A stretch of DNA of 39,092 nt from Betaproteobacteria bacterium (lineage in GTDB: Bacteria; Pseudomonadota; Gammaproteobacteria; Burkholderiales; SG8-39), in the NCBI GenBank assembly GCA_016177575.1, contig JACOVA010000120.1, positions 1 to 39,092 on the forward strand, read 5' to 3'. Below, piece after piece: positions 31,950 to 39,092 of the stretch. Every line of letters begins with the position of its first letter. Position 1 is the first letter of the stretch. The translations under genes were made by a program, and so were the position numbers. The notes beneath the pieces are model-generated. The model saw nothing but the letters and a program-made list of their open reading frames with translations, was not told the origin of the DNA and made no database searches.

Positions 31950-34520
31950 TCAGGCGCCCGTCCGGCGCGCGGAGCGCAGGCGGGCGTGCTGGAGGAACCA
32001 GACCAGCGCGACCAGCGCCAGCGCCGGTATGTAGACCCAGTGCTCCGAGGGACGCTCGGTGGGCACCCTGATCGCCGCCACCCTGAAGCCCTGCTCGAAG
32101 CCCGATTTCTTCGCCCGGCTGCCGAACCTCACCGCCGCGATGCGCACCTGCGAGCCGAACGCCGACACCGTGAGCCCGGCATCGGCCAGGCGCTTGCGCC
32201 CCTCGCCCGGTGCCGCGAGCTGCACCGCCACGGTCTTCCTCACCGCCTCGCCCTCGATCGACGTGCCCTCGATCAGCAGCACCAGCCGGTCGTTCTCGGC
32301 GAGCGCGCCGGCGAGCTTGAAGATCTCCTGCGCCGGCGCCTCGGCGTACGGCGGGTGCAGCTTGTCCATGAAGTAGTCGGGGCGGAACAGCGCGAAGGTC
32401 GCGGCGAGCAGCAGCACGATCTCCCACCACCTGCAGCGCGTGCGGAACCAGCCCAGCGTGGCCGCGGCGAACACCAGGGAGGCGGCAGTGGCGGCGCCCG
32501 CCACCAATGCGACCTCGAACCAGCCGCGCACGTCGATCAGCAGCAGCATGGGATTGAACACGAACACGAACGGCAGCACCACGGTGCGCAGCGCGTACAC
32601 CGAGCCCTGGATGCCGGTGCGGATCGCGTCCTCGCCCGAGATCGCCGCCGCCGCGAAGGTGGCGAGCCCGACCGGCGGCGTGATGTCGCCCATGATGCCG
32701 TAGTAGAAGACGAACAGATGCACCGCGATCAGCGGGATGACGATGCCCGACTGCGCGCCGAGCTCGACGATCACCGGCGCCATCAGCGTCGCCACCAGGA
32801 TGTAGTTGGCGGTGGTCGGCACGCCCAGACCGAGCACCAGGCACACCAGGGCGGTGAACAGCAGCATCAGCAGCACGTTGCCCTGCGACACCACCTCGAC
32901 GAAGTCGGTCATGCGAAAGCCCAGGCCGGTCAGCGTGATGCCGCCGACGATGATGCCCGCGGTGCCGGTGGCGATCGCGATGCTGATCATGCTGCGCGCG
33001 CCGTCGTTGAGGCCGTGCACCACCTCGCCCAGCCCGCGCTTGAATTCGCCGGGCAGGGCTTTCGCCCGGCGGCGGAAGAGCGCGGTGAGCGGCCGCTGCG
33101 TGGCCATGAGCGCGATCAGCATCGCGGTGGCCCAGAACGCCGACAGCGCGGGCGAGAGCTCCTCGATCATCAGGCACCAGATCAGCACGCCGATCGGGAT
33201 CAGGAAGTGCAGGCCGGCCTTGACCGTAGGCCAGGTCTCGGGCAGCACCGGATTGTCGACGTCGATGTCGCTCGGCAGGTCGGGGCACTTCGCCGCGACC
33301 CGGACCGTGTAGACGTAGAGCGCCGCGAGCAGCGCGCCGAGGACCCATGGCGCGGCCGCGCCGAACGCCTGCTTCGCCGCCTGGGCGACGAAATAGATCA
33401 CGCTGCACGCCACGATCGTTCCCGAGACGCCCAGCCCCCAGGCGGTGAGCTTGCGCCGCAGCGGACGGCGGCGCGCGCGCGCCGTCGGCTCCAGGCCGAG
33501 CTTGAGCGCCTCCAGGTGCACGATGTAGAAGAGCGCGATGTACGAGATCAGCGCGGGCAGGAAGGCGTGCTTGACGACGTCGGTGTAGGGGATGCCGACA
33601 TACTCGACCATCAGGAACGCGGCCGCGCCCATCACCGGCGGCATGATCTGCCCGTTCACCGAGGAGGCGGTCTCGATCGCGCCGGCTTTCACCCCTCCGT
33701 AGCCGGCCTTGGTCATGAGCGGGATGGTGAAGATGCCGCCCGACACCACATTGGATACCGACGAGCCCGAGATCAGGCCGTTCAGCGCCGAGGACACCAC
33801 CGCCACCTTGGCCGGCCCGCCGCGCAGGTGCCCCAGCATCGCGAATGAAACCTGCATCATGTAGTTGCCCGCGCCCGCCCGGTCGAGCATCGAGCCGAAC
33901 AGCACGAAGATGAAGATGTAGCCCGAGGACACGCCGAGCGCCACGCCGTACACGCCCTCGGTGGTGAGCCACTGGTGGGTGAGCATGCGATCCCAGGAGG
34001 CACCCTTGTGCGCGATCACGTCCGGCAGGTAGCGCCCGAGCATGATGTAGGCGAGAAATACGACCGCCAGGATGGTCATCGGCAGCCCCACGGCGCGCCG
34101 CGTCGCCTCGAGCAGCAGCAGCAGGCCCGCCGAGGCCACCGCGATGTCCTGCAGATTCGGCTGCCCGGGACGCGCGGCCAGCTCGGCGTAGAAGAGCAGG
34201 AAGTACGCGCCGGCGAAGGCGCCCACCGCGGCGAGCACCCAGTCGTGCGCGGGAATGCGCGCGCTTTGCTTCCTGGAGAAGGGGAAGCAGAGAAACGCGA
34301 GCAGCAGCGCCACGCCGAGGTGCAGCGAGCGCGCCTCGGTGTCGTTCAGAATCGCCCAGCCGAGCTCGAAGGGCAGCGGCGAGGCGTACCAGAGCTGGAA
34401 CAGCGACCAGCAGACCGCGACGGCGAAGATCAGCTTGCCGGCGACGCCCCCCGCGTCGCGGCCGCCAATGTCCGCCTCGGCGACGAGCTGCTGGAGCTCG
34501 GCCGACGGTTTTCGCTGCAC
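31950..34520 (-). CDS. TRAP transporter fused permease (TAXI type) with C-terminal DUF3394
   Basis: An 856-residue inner-membrane protein joining the TRAP small and large subunits. The large-subunit signatures are NGLISGSSVSNVVSGGIFTI, IETASSVNGQIMPPVMGAAAF and VPTTANYILVATLMAPVIVE. The C-terminus (about 700-825) is a soluble domain with FGSRAKKSGFEQGFRVAAIRV, matching DUF3394, found only in some TAXI permeases and PDZ-like in style; a final helix follows. The start is GTG at 34520 with GGGAG six bases upstream. It follows the binding protein gene by 25 bases. The substrate is unknown; the aminotransferase in the operon suggests an amino acid or amine-bearing acid. Confidence 0.92.
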   Translation of the reverse strand: MQRKPSAELQQLVAEADIGGRDAGGVAGKLIFAVAVCWSLFQLWYASPLPFELGWAILNDTEARSLHLGVALLLAFLCFPFSRKQSARIPAHDWVLAAVGAFAGAYFLLFYAELAARPGQPNLQDIAVASAGLLLLLEATRRAVGLPMTILAVVFLAYIMLGRYLPDVIAHKGASWDRMLTHQWLTTEGVYGVALGVSSGYIFIFVLFGSMLDRAGAGNYMMQVSFAMLGHLRGGPAKVAVVSSALNGLISGSSVSNVVSGGIFTIPLMTKAGYGGVKAGAIETASSVNGQIMPPVMGAAAFLMVEYVGIPYTDVVKHAFLPALISYIALFYIVHLEALKLGLEPTARARRRPLRRKLTAWGLGVSGTIVACSVIYFVAQAAKQAFGAAAPWVLGALLAALYVYTVRVAAKCPDLPSDIDVDNPVLPETWPTVKAGLHFLIPIGVLIWCLMIEELSPALSAFWATAMLIALMATQRPLTALFRRRAKALPGEFKRGLGEVVHGLNDGARSMISIAIATGTAGIIVGGITLTGLGFRMTDFVEVVSQGNVLLMLLFTALVCLVLGLGVPTTANYILVATLMAPVIVELGAQSGIVIPLIAVHLFVFYYGIMGDITPPVGLATFAAAAISGEDAIRTGIQGSVYALRTVVLPFVFVFNPMLLLIDVRGWFEVALVAGAATAASLVFAAATLGWFRTRCRWWEIVLLLAATFALFRPDYFMDKLHPPYAEAPAQEIFKLAGALAENDRLVLLIEGTSIEGEAVRKTVAVQLAAPGEGRKRLADAGLTVSAFGSQVRIAAVRFGSRAKKSGFEQGFRVAAIRVPTERPSEHWVYIPALALVALVWFLQHARLRSARRTGA

Positions 34521-34545
34521 GCCGCTCCCTTCGGCGCAGCCAGCC

Positions 34546-35520
34546 CTACTTGACCCAGCCCTTTTCCTTGTAGTACTTCACCGCGCCCGGATGCAGCGGC
34601 GCCGACAGTCCGTCCTTCACCATGTTGGCGGGCTTGAGCGCGCCGAAGGCCGGGTGCAGCTTCTTGAACTCGTCGAAGTTGTCGAACACCGCCTTCACCA
34701 CCGCGTAAACCGTGTCGGCCGGCACCTTCGCGGACGACACCACCGTGGCGAGCACGCCGTAAGTTCTGGTTTCCTGCGGATTGCCGGGGTACAGGCCACC
34801 CGGGATCGCGGCGTGGGCGTAGTACGCATGCTGCTTGACGAGCTTGTCGACCGCCGGCCCGGTGACGTTGACGAGCTTCGCCCCGCACACCGTGGTCGGA
34901 TCCTGGATGTTGGCCGACGGATGGCCGACGAGGTAGAAAAAGCCGTCGATCTTGCCGTCGCACAGCGCCGGACCGTGCTCGTCGGCCTTGAGCTCGGAGG
35001 CGAGCGCGAAGTCGGAGAGCTTCCAGCCCATCGCGGCGAGCAGCTCCTCGAGCGAGGCGCGGGTTCCCGAGCCCGGGTTGCCGACGTTGAAGCGCTTGCC
35101 CTTGAAGTCGGCGAAGCTCTTCACGTTCGCCTCCTTGCGCGCGACCACCGTGACCGGCTCGGGGTGCAGCGCGAACACCGCGCGCAGCTCCTTGAACGCG
35201 CCGTCCTTCTGGAACCCGCCGGCGCCCTTTACGGCGTTGTACTGGACGTCGGACTGCGCCACGCCGAGGTCGAGCTCGCCCGCCTTGATGGTGTTGACGT
35301 TGAACACCGAGCCGCCAGTCGATTCGACCGAGCAGCGGATGCCGTGCTTGGCGCGGTCCTTGTTCACCAGCCGGCAGATCGCGCCGCCGGCCGGGTAGTA
35401 CACCCCGGTCACCCCGCCGGTGCCGATGGTGACGAACTTCTGCTGCGCGCGCGCCGCCGGAGCCGCCGCGAGCAGTCCGGCCGCGGCGAGCGCCGCAGCG
35501 ATGAGCGAGAGCTTTTTCAT
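34546..35520 (-). CDS. TAXI-family TRAP transporter solute-binding protein
   Basis: A 324-residue periplasmic protein. The signal peptide [20 protein letters not shown] is cleaved after ARA before [15 protein letters not shown] hallmarks are [42 protein letters not shown] and [14 protein letters not shown], plus the closing [15 protein letters not shown]. The ATG overlaps the stop of the aminotransferase (ATGA). The other TAXI protein in this window is only distantly similar (different ligand-pocket motifs), so the two systems should have different substrates. Confidence 0.93.
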   Translation of the reverse strand: MKKLSLIAAALAAAGLLAAAPAARAQQKFVTIGTGGVTGVYYPAGGAICRLVNKDRAKHGIRCSVESTGGSVFNVNTIKAGELDLGVAQSDVQYNAVKGAGGFQKDGAFKELRAVFALHPEPVTVVARKEANVKSFADFKGKRFNVGNPGSGTRASLEELLAAMGWKLSDFALASELKADEHGPALCDGKIDGFFYLVGHPSANIQDPTTVCGAKLVNVTGPAVDKLVKQHAYYAHAAIPGGLYPGNPQETRTYGVLATVVSSAKVPADTVYAVVKAVFDNFDEFKKLHPAFGALKPANMVKDGLSAPLHPGAVKYYKEKGWVK

Positions 35521-36854
35521 GTCCGTATTTCCTCCGTGAGAGCGACCTGGATTGACGTGCCCAGTTTATCGACAAGCTCGTCGAGCTGGGGCTCCTCGAC
35601 GATGAAAGGCGGCGCAAGCAGCACGTGGTCCCCCTGCCGGCCGTCGATCGTGCCCCCCATGGGGTAGCACATCAGCCCGGCCTCCAGGGCGGCGGCCTTG
35701 ACGCGCGCATGCACGCGCAGCTTCGGATCGAACGGCCTTTTCGAGGCCCGCTCCTCGACCAGCTCGAGCCCCCAGAACAGGCCCCGGCCGCGGATGTCGC
35801 CCACATGGGGGTGCCCGGCGAAGGCGCTCCTGGGCTTGCGCTCGAGCACGCTCCCGAGCGGCGCAACCCTGGCAAGCAGGCCGTCCGCGTGCAGGCGCCG
35901 GTGCACCGCCAGCGCGCCGGCGCAGGCCGCGGCGTGGCCGATATAGGTATGACCGTGCTGGAAGAAACCGCTGCCGCCGGCGATGGCCGCGGAAATATTC
36001 CTGCCGACCAGGACCGCCCCGATCGGCTGGTACCCGGCCCCCAGGCCCTTGGCCACCGCCACCAGGTCGGGAACGACACCCTCCTGCTCGAACGCCCACA
36101 GCGTGCCGCAGCGGCCCATCCCGCACATCACTTCGTCGAGAATGAGCAGGATGCCGTGGCGGTCGCAGATCTCCCGCACGCGCTTGAAGTAGCCGGGCAC
36201 CGGCGGCACCGCGCCGAGCGTCGCGCCGGCCACGGTCTCGGCGACGAAGGCAATGACGTTTGCGGGGCCAAGCTGTTGAATCTGATCTTCCAGCTCTTTC
36301 CCGAGCCGTTCGGCGTACGCCGCGTCCCCCTCCCCCGGCTCCTTCCCGCGATACGCGTAGCACGGCGAGACGTGGGTCGCGGCGACGAGCAGCGGCTCGA
36401 ACTGCCTGCGGCGCCACTGGTTACCGCCGACCGCGAGGGCGCCGAGCGTGTTGCCGTGGTAGGACTGGCGCCGGCCGATCAGCCGCGCGCGCTGCGGCTC
36501 GCCTCGCTCGACGAAGTACTGGCGCGCGAGCTTGAGCGCCGCCTCGATCGCTTCCGAGCCGCCCGAGACGAAATACACCTTGTCGAAAGACTCCGGCGCG
36601 CGTGCGATGAGCGCGTCGGCGAGCGCTTCCATCGGCTCGTTGGTGAAGAACGAGGTATGGGCGAACGGCAGCCTTTCCAGCTGGCGGCCGATCGCCTCGA
36701 TCACCGCGCGGTCGGAATGGCCGAGGCAGGAGACGGCGGCGCCACCCGATGCGTCGAGGTAGCGCTTGCCGTCGCGGTCGACGAGGTACGCGCCCTCGCC
36801 GCGCACCGCGACCGGATAGGACTGGCGCGGGTTGCGATGGAAGACGCGGCTCAC
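35517..36854 (-). CDS. Class III PLP-dependent aminotransferase
   Basis: A 445-residue fold-type I enzyme of the omega-aminotransferase class. The PLP lysine is Lys269 ([17 protein letters not shown]), the pyridine-binding acid is Asp240 ([15 protein letters not shown]), and phosphate contacts come from [16 protein letters not shown] (about 96-111). [12 protein letters not shown] and the [18 protein letters not shown] loop are typical of beta-alanine/pyruvate and diamine-type aminotransferases. The start is GTG at 36854 with a poor ribosome binding site. It is the first gene of the TAXI-TRAP operon and overlaps the binding-protein start; the amino donor could be the transported compound. Confidence 0.93.
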   Translation of the reverse strand: MSRVFHRNPRQSYPVAVRGEGAYLVDRDGKRYLDASGGAAVSCLGHSDRAVIEAIGRQLERLPFAHTSFFTNEPMEALADALIARAPESFDKVYFVSGGSEAIEAALKLARQYFVERGEPQRARLIGRRQSYHGNTLGALAVGGNQWRRRQFEPLLVAATHVSPCYAYRGKEPGEGDAAYAERLGKELEDQIQQLGPANVIAFVAETVAGATLGAVPPVPGYFKRVREICDRHGILLILDEVMCGMGRCGTLWAFEQEGVVPDLVAVAKGLGAGYQPIGAVLVGRNISAAIAGGSGFFQHGHTYIGHAAACAGALAVHRRLHADGLLARVAPLGSVLERKPRSAFAGHPHVGDIRGRGLFWGLELVEERASKRPFDPKLRVHARVKAAALEAGLMCYPMGGTIDGRQGDHVLLAPPFIVEEPQLDELVDKLGTSIQVALTEEIRT

Positions 36855-36967
36855 CGCGAGATGCTACCGCCAAAACGGGGGCGGATCGAGGCGCCGGCGC
36901 TGACGCCCATGCACGCGCGCAGCCGCGTCCCGGAGGAAGCGGCCTGCCGCGCAATCCTGAAGCGGCG

Positions 36968-37543
36968 CTACTTGGCGCTGTCGATGTCGAGCCCGAGCGA
37001 GCCGGCCAGCTTGCCCCAGCCCTGGCCGTTCACGCGCAGCACCAGGACGCCTTCCAGATCGGCGGACACGCCGGCGCAGGTGGTCACCGTGCCGCCCATC
37101 AGCGAGGCGTGGATCTGGCGCGGCGTCGGCTTGTCGAGCTTGACGCGCACCAGCTGCTCCTGCGCCAGGCGCAGCGCGATGTTGACGATCCCCCAGCCCA
37201 TGTTGCCGGTCGGCGGAGTGAAGGTGACGGGCTCGGGCAGGCTGGGCGGCAGCGAGGGCGGCGGCGGCGGCGGGAGGCCCGGGACCGGCTTGGGCGGCAA
37301 GGGAGCCGGCGGCTTCACCACCGGGCAGCCGGGTGCGGTCGGCAGCAGGGTGATCTCGGCGCCGTTGCGCAGGCCCGCCACCAGCGAAGCCGCGTTCTGC
37401 TGCGAACCCGAGAAGGCGGTGAATCTGTTCACCAGCACGTCCTCGGGACCTTGCGCCGGGGCCGCGAGCGGCGCGGCGAGCGCGGCGCCCAGCAGCGCGC
37501 CCGCGAGCGTTGACTTGAGCATCGGAAATTTCCCCCTAAACAT
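36968..37543 (-). CDS. Exported proline-rich hypothetical protein
   Basis: A 191-residue protein (184 if the second in-frame ATG at 37522 is used). Both starts have a fair ribosome binding site: AGGAAG before 37543 and GGGGGA before 37522. A signal peptide (to about LAAPAQG) is followed by a small domain (DVLVNRFTAFSGSQQNAASL). A proline-rich linker follows, in which a run of six prolines is seen, then a C-terminal domain with TPPTGNMGWGIVNIALRLAQ and LDKPTPRQIHASLMGGTVTT. Two cysteines may form a disulfide. No family is recognised. It lies 160 bases downstream of the kinase gene. Confidence 0.75.
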   Translation of the reverse strand: MFRGKFPMLKSTLAGALLGAALAAPLAAPAQGPEDVLVNRFTAFSGSQQNAASLVAGLRNGAEITLLPTAPGCPVVKPPAPLPPKPVPGLPPPPPPSLPPSLPEPVTFTPPTGNMGWGIVNIALRLAQEQLVRVKLDKPTPRQIHASLMGGTVTTCAGVSADLEGVLVLRVNGQGWGKLAGSLGLDIDSAK

Positions 37544-37620
37544 GGTCTTCCTTTCGGTGCCCTTCAGGTGGGCACCTTTGGAGGCGATCCTAGGGAGCGG
37601 CAGCGTGTGAGAGAAGGTAA

Positions 37621-37655
37621 AAAGTGCACGTTGTGCGCGCGCCACTGCGCACTTT
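37621..37655. promoter_or_regulatory. Interrupted inverted repeat upstream of the proline-rich protein gene
   Basis: AAAGTGC and GCACTTT are perfect complements separated by 21 bases rich in GTGC/GCGC. The element lies about 80-110 bases upstream of the start at 37543, in the 160-base gap after the kinase gene. It could be an operator or part of an mRNA structure; only the symmetry is observed. Nothing else is recognised in this gap. Confidence 0.3.
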
Positions 37656-37703
37656 GTCACGTCCGGCTGCAAATTTGTCGGCTCAGCCCGCCAGGGCGGC
37701 GGC

Positions 37704-39092
37704 TCAGCGGCTCCTGGCGACAGGCACCTCGACTCCGTTCAGGCGCGCGATCTCGTAGTACCGGAGCGCCTCGCCGTAGTCCCGCTGCACGCCCGGCACA
37801 CCCTTCTGCAGCATGTCGCCCAGGCGCTTGGCCGCCTGGCCCGCGGCGTGCCCCTTGCCCTCGCGCACCGCGCGGCTCAGCAGCCGCGAGGCCTCCTTGT
37901 TCTTGCCCTCCGCCTCGAGCGCGATCGCCCGCTGCAGCATCGCTTCGACGGTCATCGGCGCCGGCTCCGGCGCAGGCGAAGGCAGCGGCGCAGCGCTCGC
38001 CGCGGCGAGCTTCACCGGCTCGGGCGCCTTGGCCTCAGGCGCCTTCGGCGCCTCCGCCTTGACCGGCTCGGGCGCCTTCGCCGGCTCGGGGGCTCTGGCC
38101 GTCTCGACTTGCTTTGCGGGTTCCGCTTTCTTCGCGGCGGGCGGTGTTTTCCTCGCCGCCGCCTCCACCTGCTGCCGCGCACGTTCCGCCGCTTCCGCCT
38201 GCCTTCTCAGCGCCTCCGCGCGCTGCCGGGTGAGCTCGGCCTGCCTGGCGGCCTCGGCCTCGCGCTGCCTGACCTGCTCGGCGAGCTCGCGCTGGCGCGC
38301 CAGGTCGCCGCCCTTCTCCGCTTCGGCGACGCGCTGGCGGGCGAGCTCGAGCTCCTTCGCCAGCTCAGCCTCGCGCTGCTTGGACTGCACCAGCTCGGTT
38401 TCACGCCGCTTGGATTCCTCGAGCAGCCTGGTCAGCTCGGCGACGCGTTCGTTGAGCGGATCGGGCGGCTTGAGCGCGTACCAGGCGCCGCCGGCGGCCG
38501 CGGCGAGCGCGAGCGCGGCCAGCACCGGCACCAGCGGCAGCTTGCGCGCGCCCTCGGCCTTCAGCTCGCTCAGCTCGAGCTCGCGCCTGGCCATCTCCGC
38601 CTCGCGCTTCGCCAGCCTCGCTTCGAGCTCCGCCTTTTCCGCAGCCAGCTTCGCCTTCGCCTCGGCCTCGCGCCGCGCCGCCTCCTCGATCTCGCGCCGC
38701 TCCTGCTCCTGCTTGGCCTTGCTCTCGCCGTCCTCGGTGGCGACGCCGCGCAGCTTGGCGCTCTTGCGCTTCGCCAGCGCGGCGTAGATGCCGCTCGGGA
38801 ACTGCTGCACGTACAGGTCGAAGTCGGCCGGGTCGTTGCCGTCCTTGATCGAGCGCCAGAACTCCAGCTCGACCGCCTGCGTGCGCGGCGCGGCCGCGCC
38901 CCCCGGCATCGCCACCGTGGCGTCGGCATCCGCCGCGCTCCTCGGCGCGGGCGCGCCGAGCGCGCCGAGCGCGCCGGGGGCGAGGACGACGGTTCTCTCC
39001 GCCTCGTCGATCTCGGGCAGGCCGTCGAGCGCGCGCTTGAGCGCGAAGCCGAGGTCGCGCGCGGTCTGGTAGCGCTGCGCGACGTCCTTCGC
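37704..39092 (-). CDS. Serine/threonine protein kinase, C-terminal portion
   Basis: The gene runs off the right edge; 462 codons are visible. The first visible residues (AKDVAQRYQTARDLGFALKR) are the end of a Hanks-type kinase domain (the KDPxxRY region). Then come a low-complexity Ala/Gly/Pro stretch and the motif VELEFWRSIKDGNDPADFDL, ending FPSGIYAALAKRK, which often follows kinase or caspase-like domains. A charged coiled coil precedes a transmembrane helix (about 185-207), a second long Glu/Arg/Ala coiled coil, an Ala/Pro/Glu/Lys-rich linker, and a C-terminal Sel1/TPR-like helical domain. The kinase would be cytoplasmic and the tail periplasmic. Confidence 0.88.
   Translation of the reverse strand, partial: AKDVAQRYQTARDLGFALKRALDGLPEIDEAERTVVLAPGALGALGAPAPRSAADADATVAMPGGAAAPRTQAVELEFWRSIKDGNDPADFDLYVQQFPSGIYAALAKRKSAKLRGVATEDGESKAKQEQERREIEEAARREAEAKAKLAAEKAELEARLAKREAEMARRELELSELKAEGARKLPLVPVLAALALAAAAGGAWYALKPPDPLNERVAELTRLLEESKRRETELVQSKQREAELAKELELARQRVAEAEKGGDLARQRELAEQVRQREAEAARQAELTRQRAEALRRQAEAAERARQQVEAAARKTPPAAKKAEPAKQVETARAPEPAKAPEPVKAEAPKAPEAKAPEPVKLAAASAAPLPSPAPEPAPMTVEAMLQRAIALEAEGKNKEASRLLSRAVREGKGHAAGQAAKRLGDMLQKGVPGVQRDYGEALRYYEIARLNGVEVPVARSR

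Noticed and set aside
31986-33848. A 620-codon plus-strand frame opposite the second TRAP permease
   Set aside because: Same His/Arg/Gln-rich antisense composition; the permease on the minus strand explains the region.
37673-37703. Intrinsic terminator after the kinase gene
   Set aside because: A bulged GC-rich stem can be drawn from the GCTGAGCCG repeats, but no U tract follows it on the minus strand.

Overview
The window is about 39 kb of gene-dense, high-GC DNA from a proteobacterium, most likely a betaproteobacterium of Burkholderiales type. The indications are the GC-rich third codon positions, the aat-ate (bpt) N-degron pair, BamC, DUF1841 and RoxA/YcfD-like families, a fused alpha/beta-hydrolase-OsmC protein, and two TAXI-type TRAP transporters. 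No insertion sequence, integrase, phage gene or CRISPR array is visible. No gap between genes exceeds about 165 bases, and most neighbours overlap by ATGA or GTGA junctions. The placement is inference from gene content; no 16S rRNA gene is present.

Layout. (a) 1-5932: an FMN glutamate synthase-family fragment and a Bcp peroxiredoxin (minus), divergent from a RoxA-like ribosomal oxygenase and a conserved hypothetical (plus); then a minus operon methyltransferase-dapA-bamC-MBL hydrolase. (b) 5950-11691: the hydrolase-OsmC fusion (plus), then a minus operon methyltransferase, APC permease, MFS transporter, 50-residue membrane protein, GNAT remnant, DinB protein, small hypothetical. (c) 11710: tRNA-Arg(CCT). 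(d) 11810-16886, minus: small membrane protein, acyl-CoA synthetase, TAXI binding protein, fused TRAP permease, with strong RNA hairpins between the last two. (e) 16946-25032, plus: haloacid dehalogenase, Nudix hydrolase, ammonium transporter, Tat-type Rieske protein, aat, ate, pyrD, alanine dehydrogenase, a minimal RnfB-like ferredoxin, nth and DUF1841. (f) 25029-29351, minus: two small monohaem cytochromes c, a TPR plus outer-membrane barrel protein resembling Slam, and a large FecR-domain protein with a duplicated beta-rich C-terminal half. (g) 29415-31928, plus and divergent from (f): MoxR ATPase, Sel1-repeat protein, CoxE-like VWA protein. (h) 31950-36854, minus: class III aminotransferase, second TAXI binding protein, second TRAP permease with DUF3394. 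(i) 36968-39092, minus: a proline-rich secreted protein and the C-terminal part of a Ser/Thr protein kinase.

The most unusual part is (f)-(g). A secreted FecR protein carrying two copies of a roughly 240-residue domain sits next to an outer-membrane TPR-barrel protein, in one operon with two cytochromes c. This operon is divergent from a MoxR/VWA module, and a single ATTATAAT sequence could serve as the -10 box in both directions. My working hypothesis is a Slam-like secretion or display pair for a FecR-type passenger. Secondary points of interest are two TAXI-TRAP operons that each carry one metabolic enzyme, which hints at their substrates, and several genes with apparent in-frame internal losses (GNAT remnant, hydrolase-OsmC).
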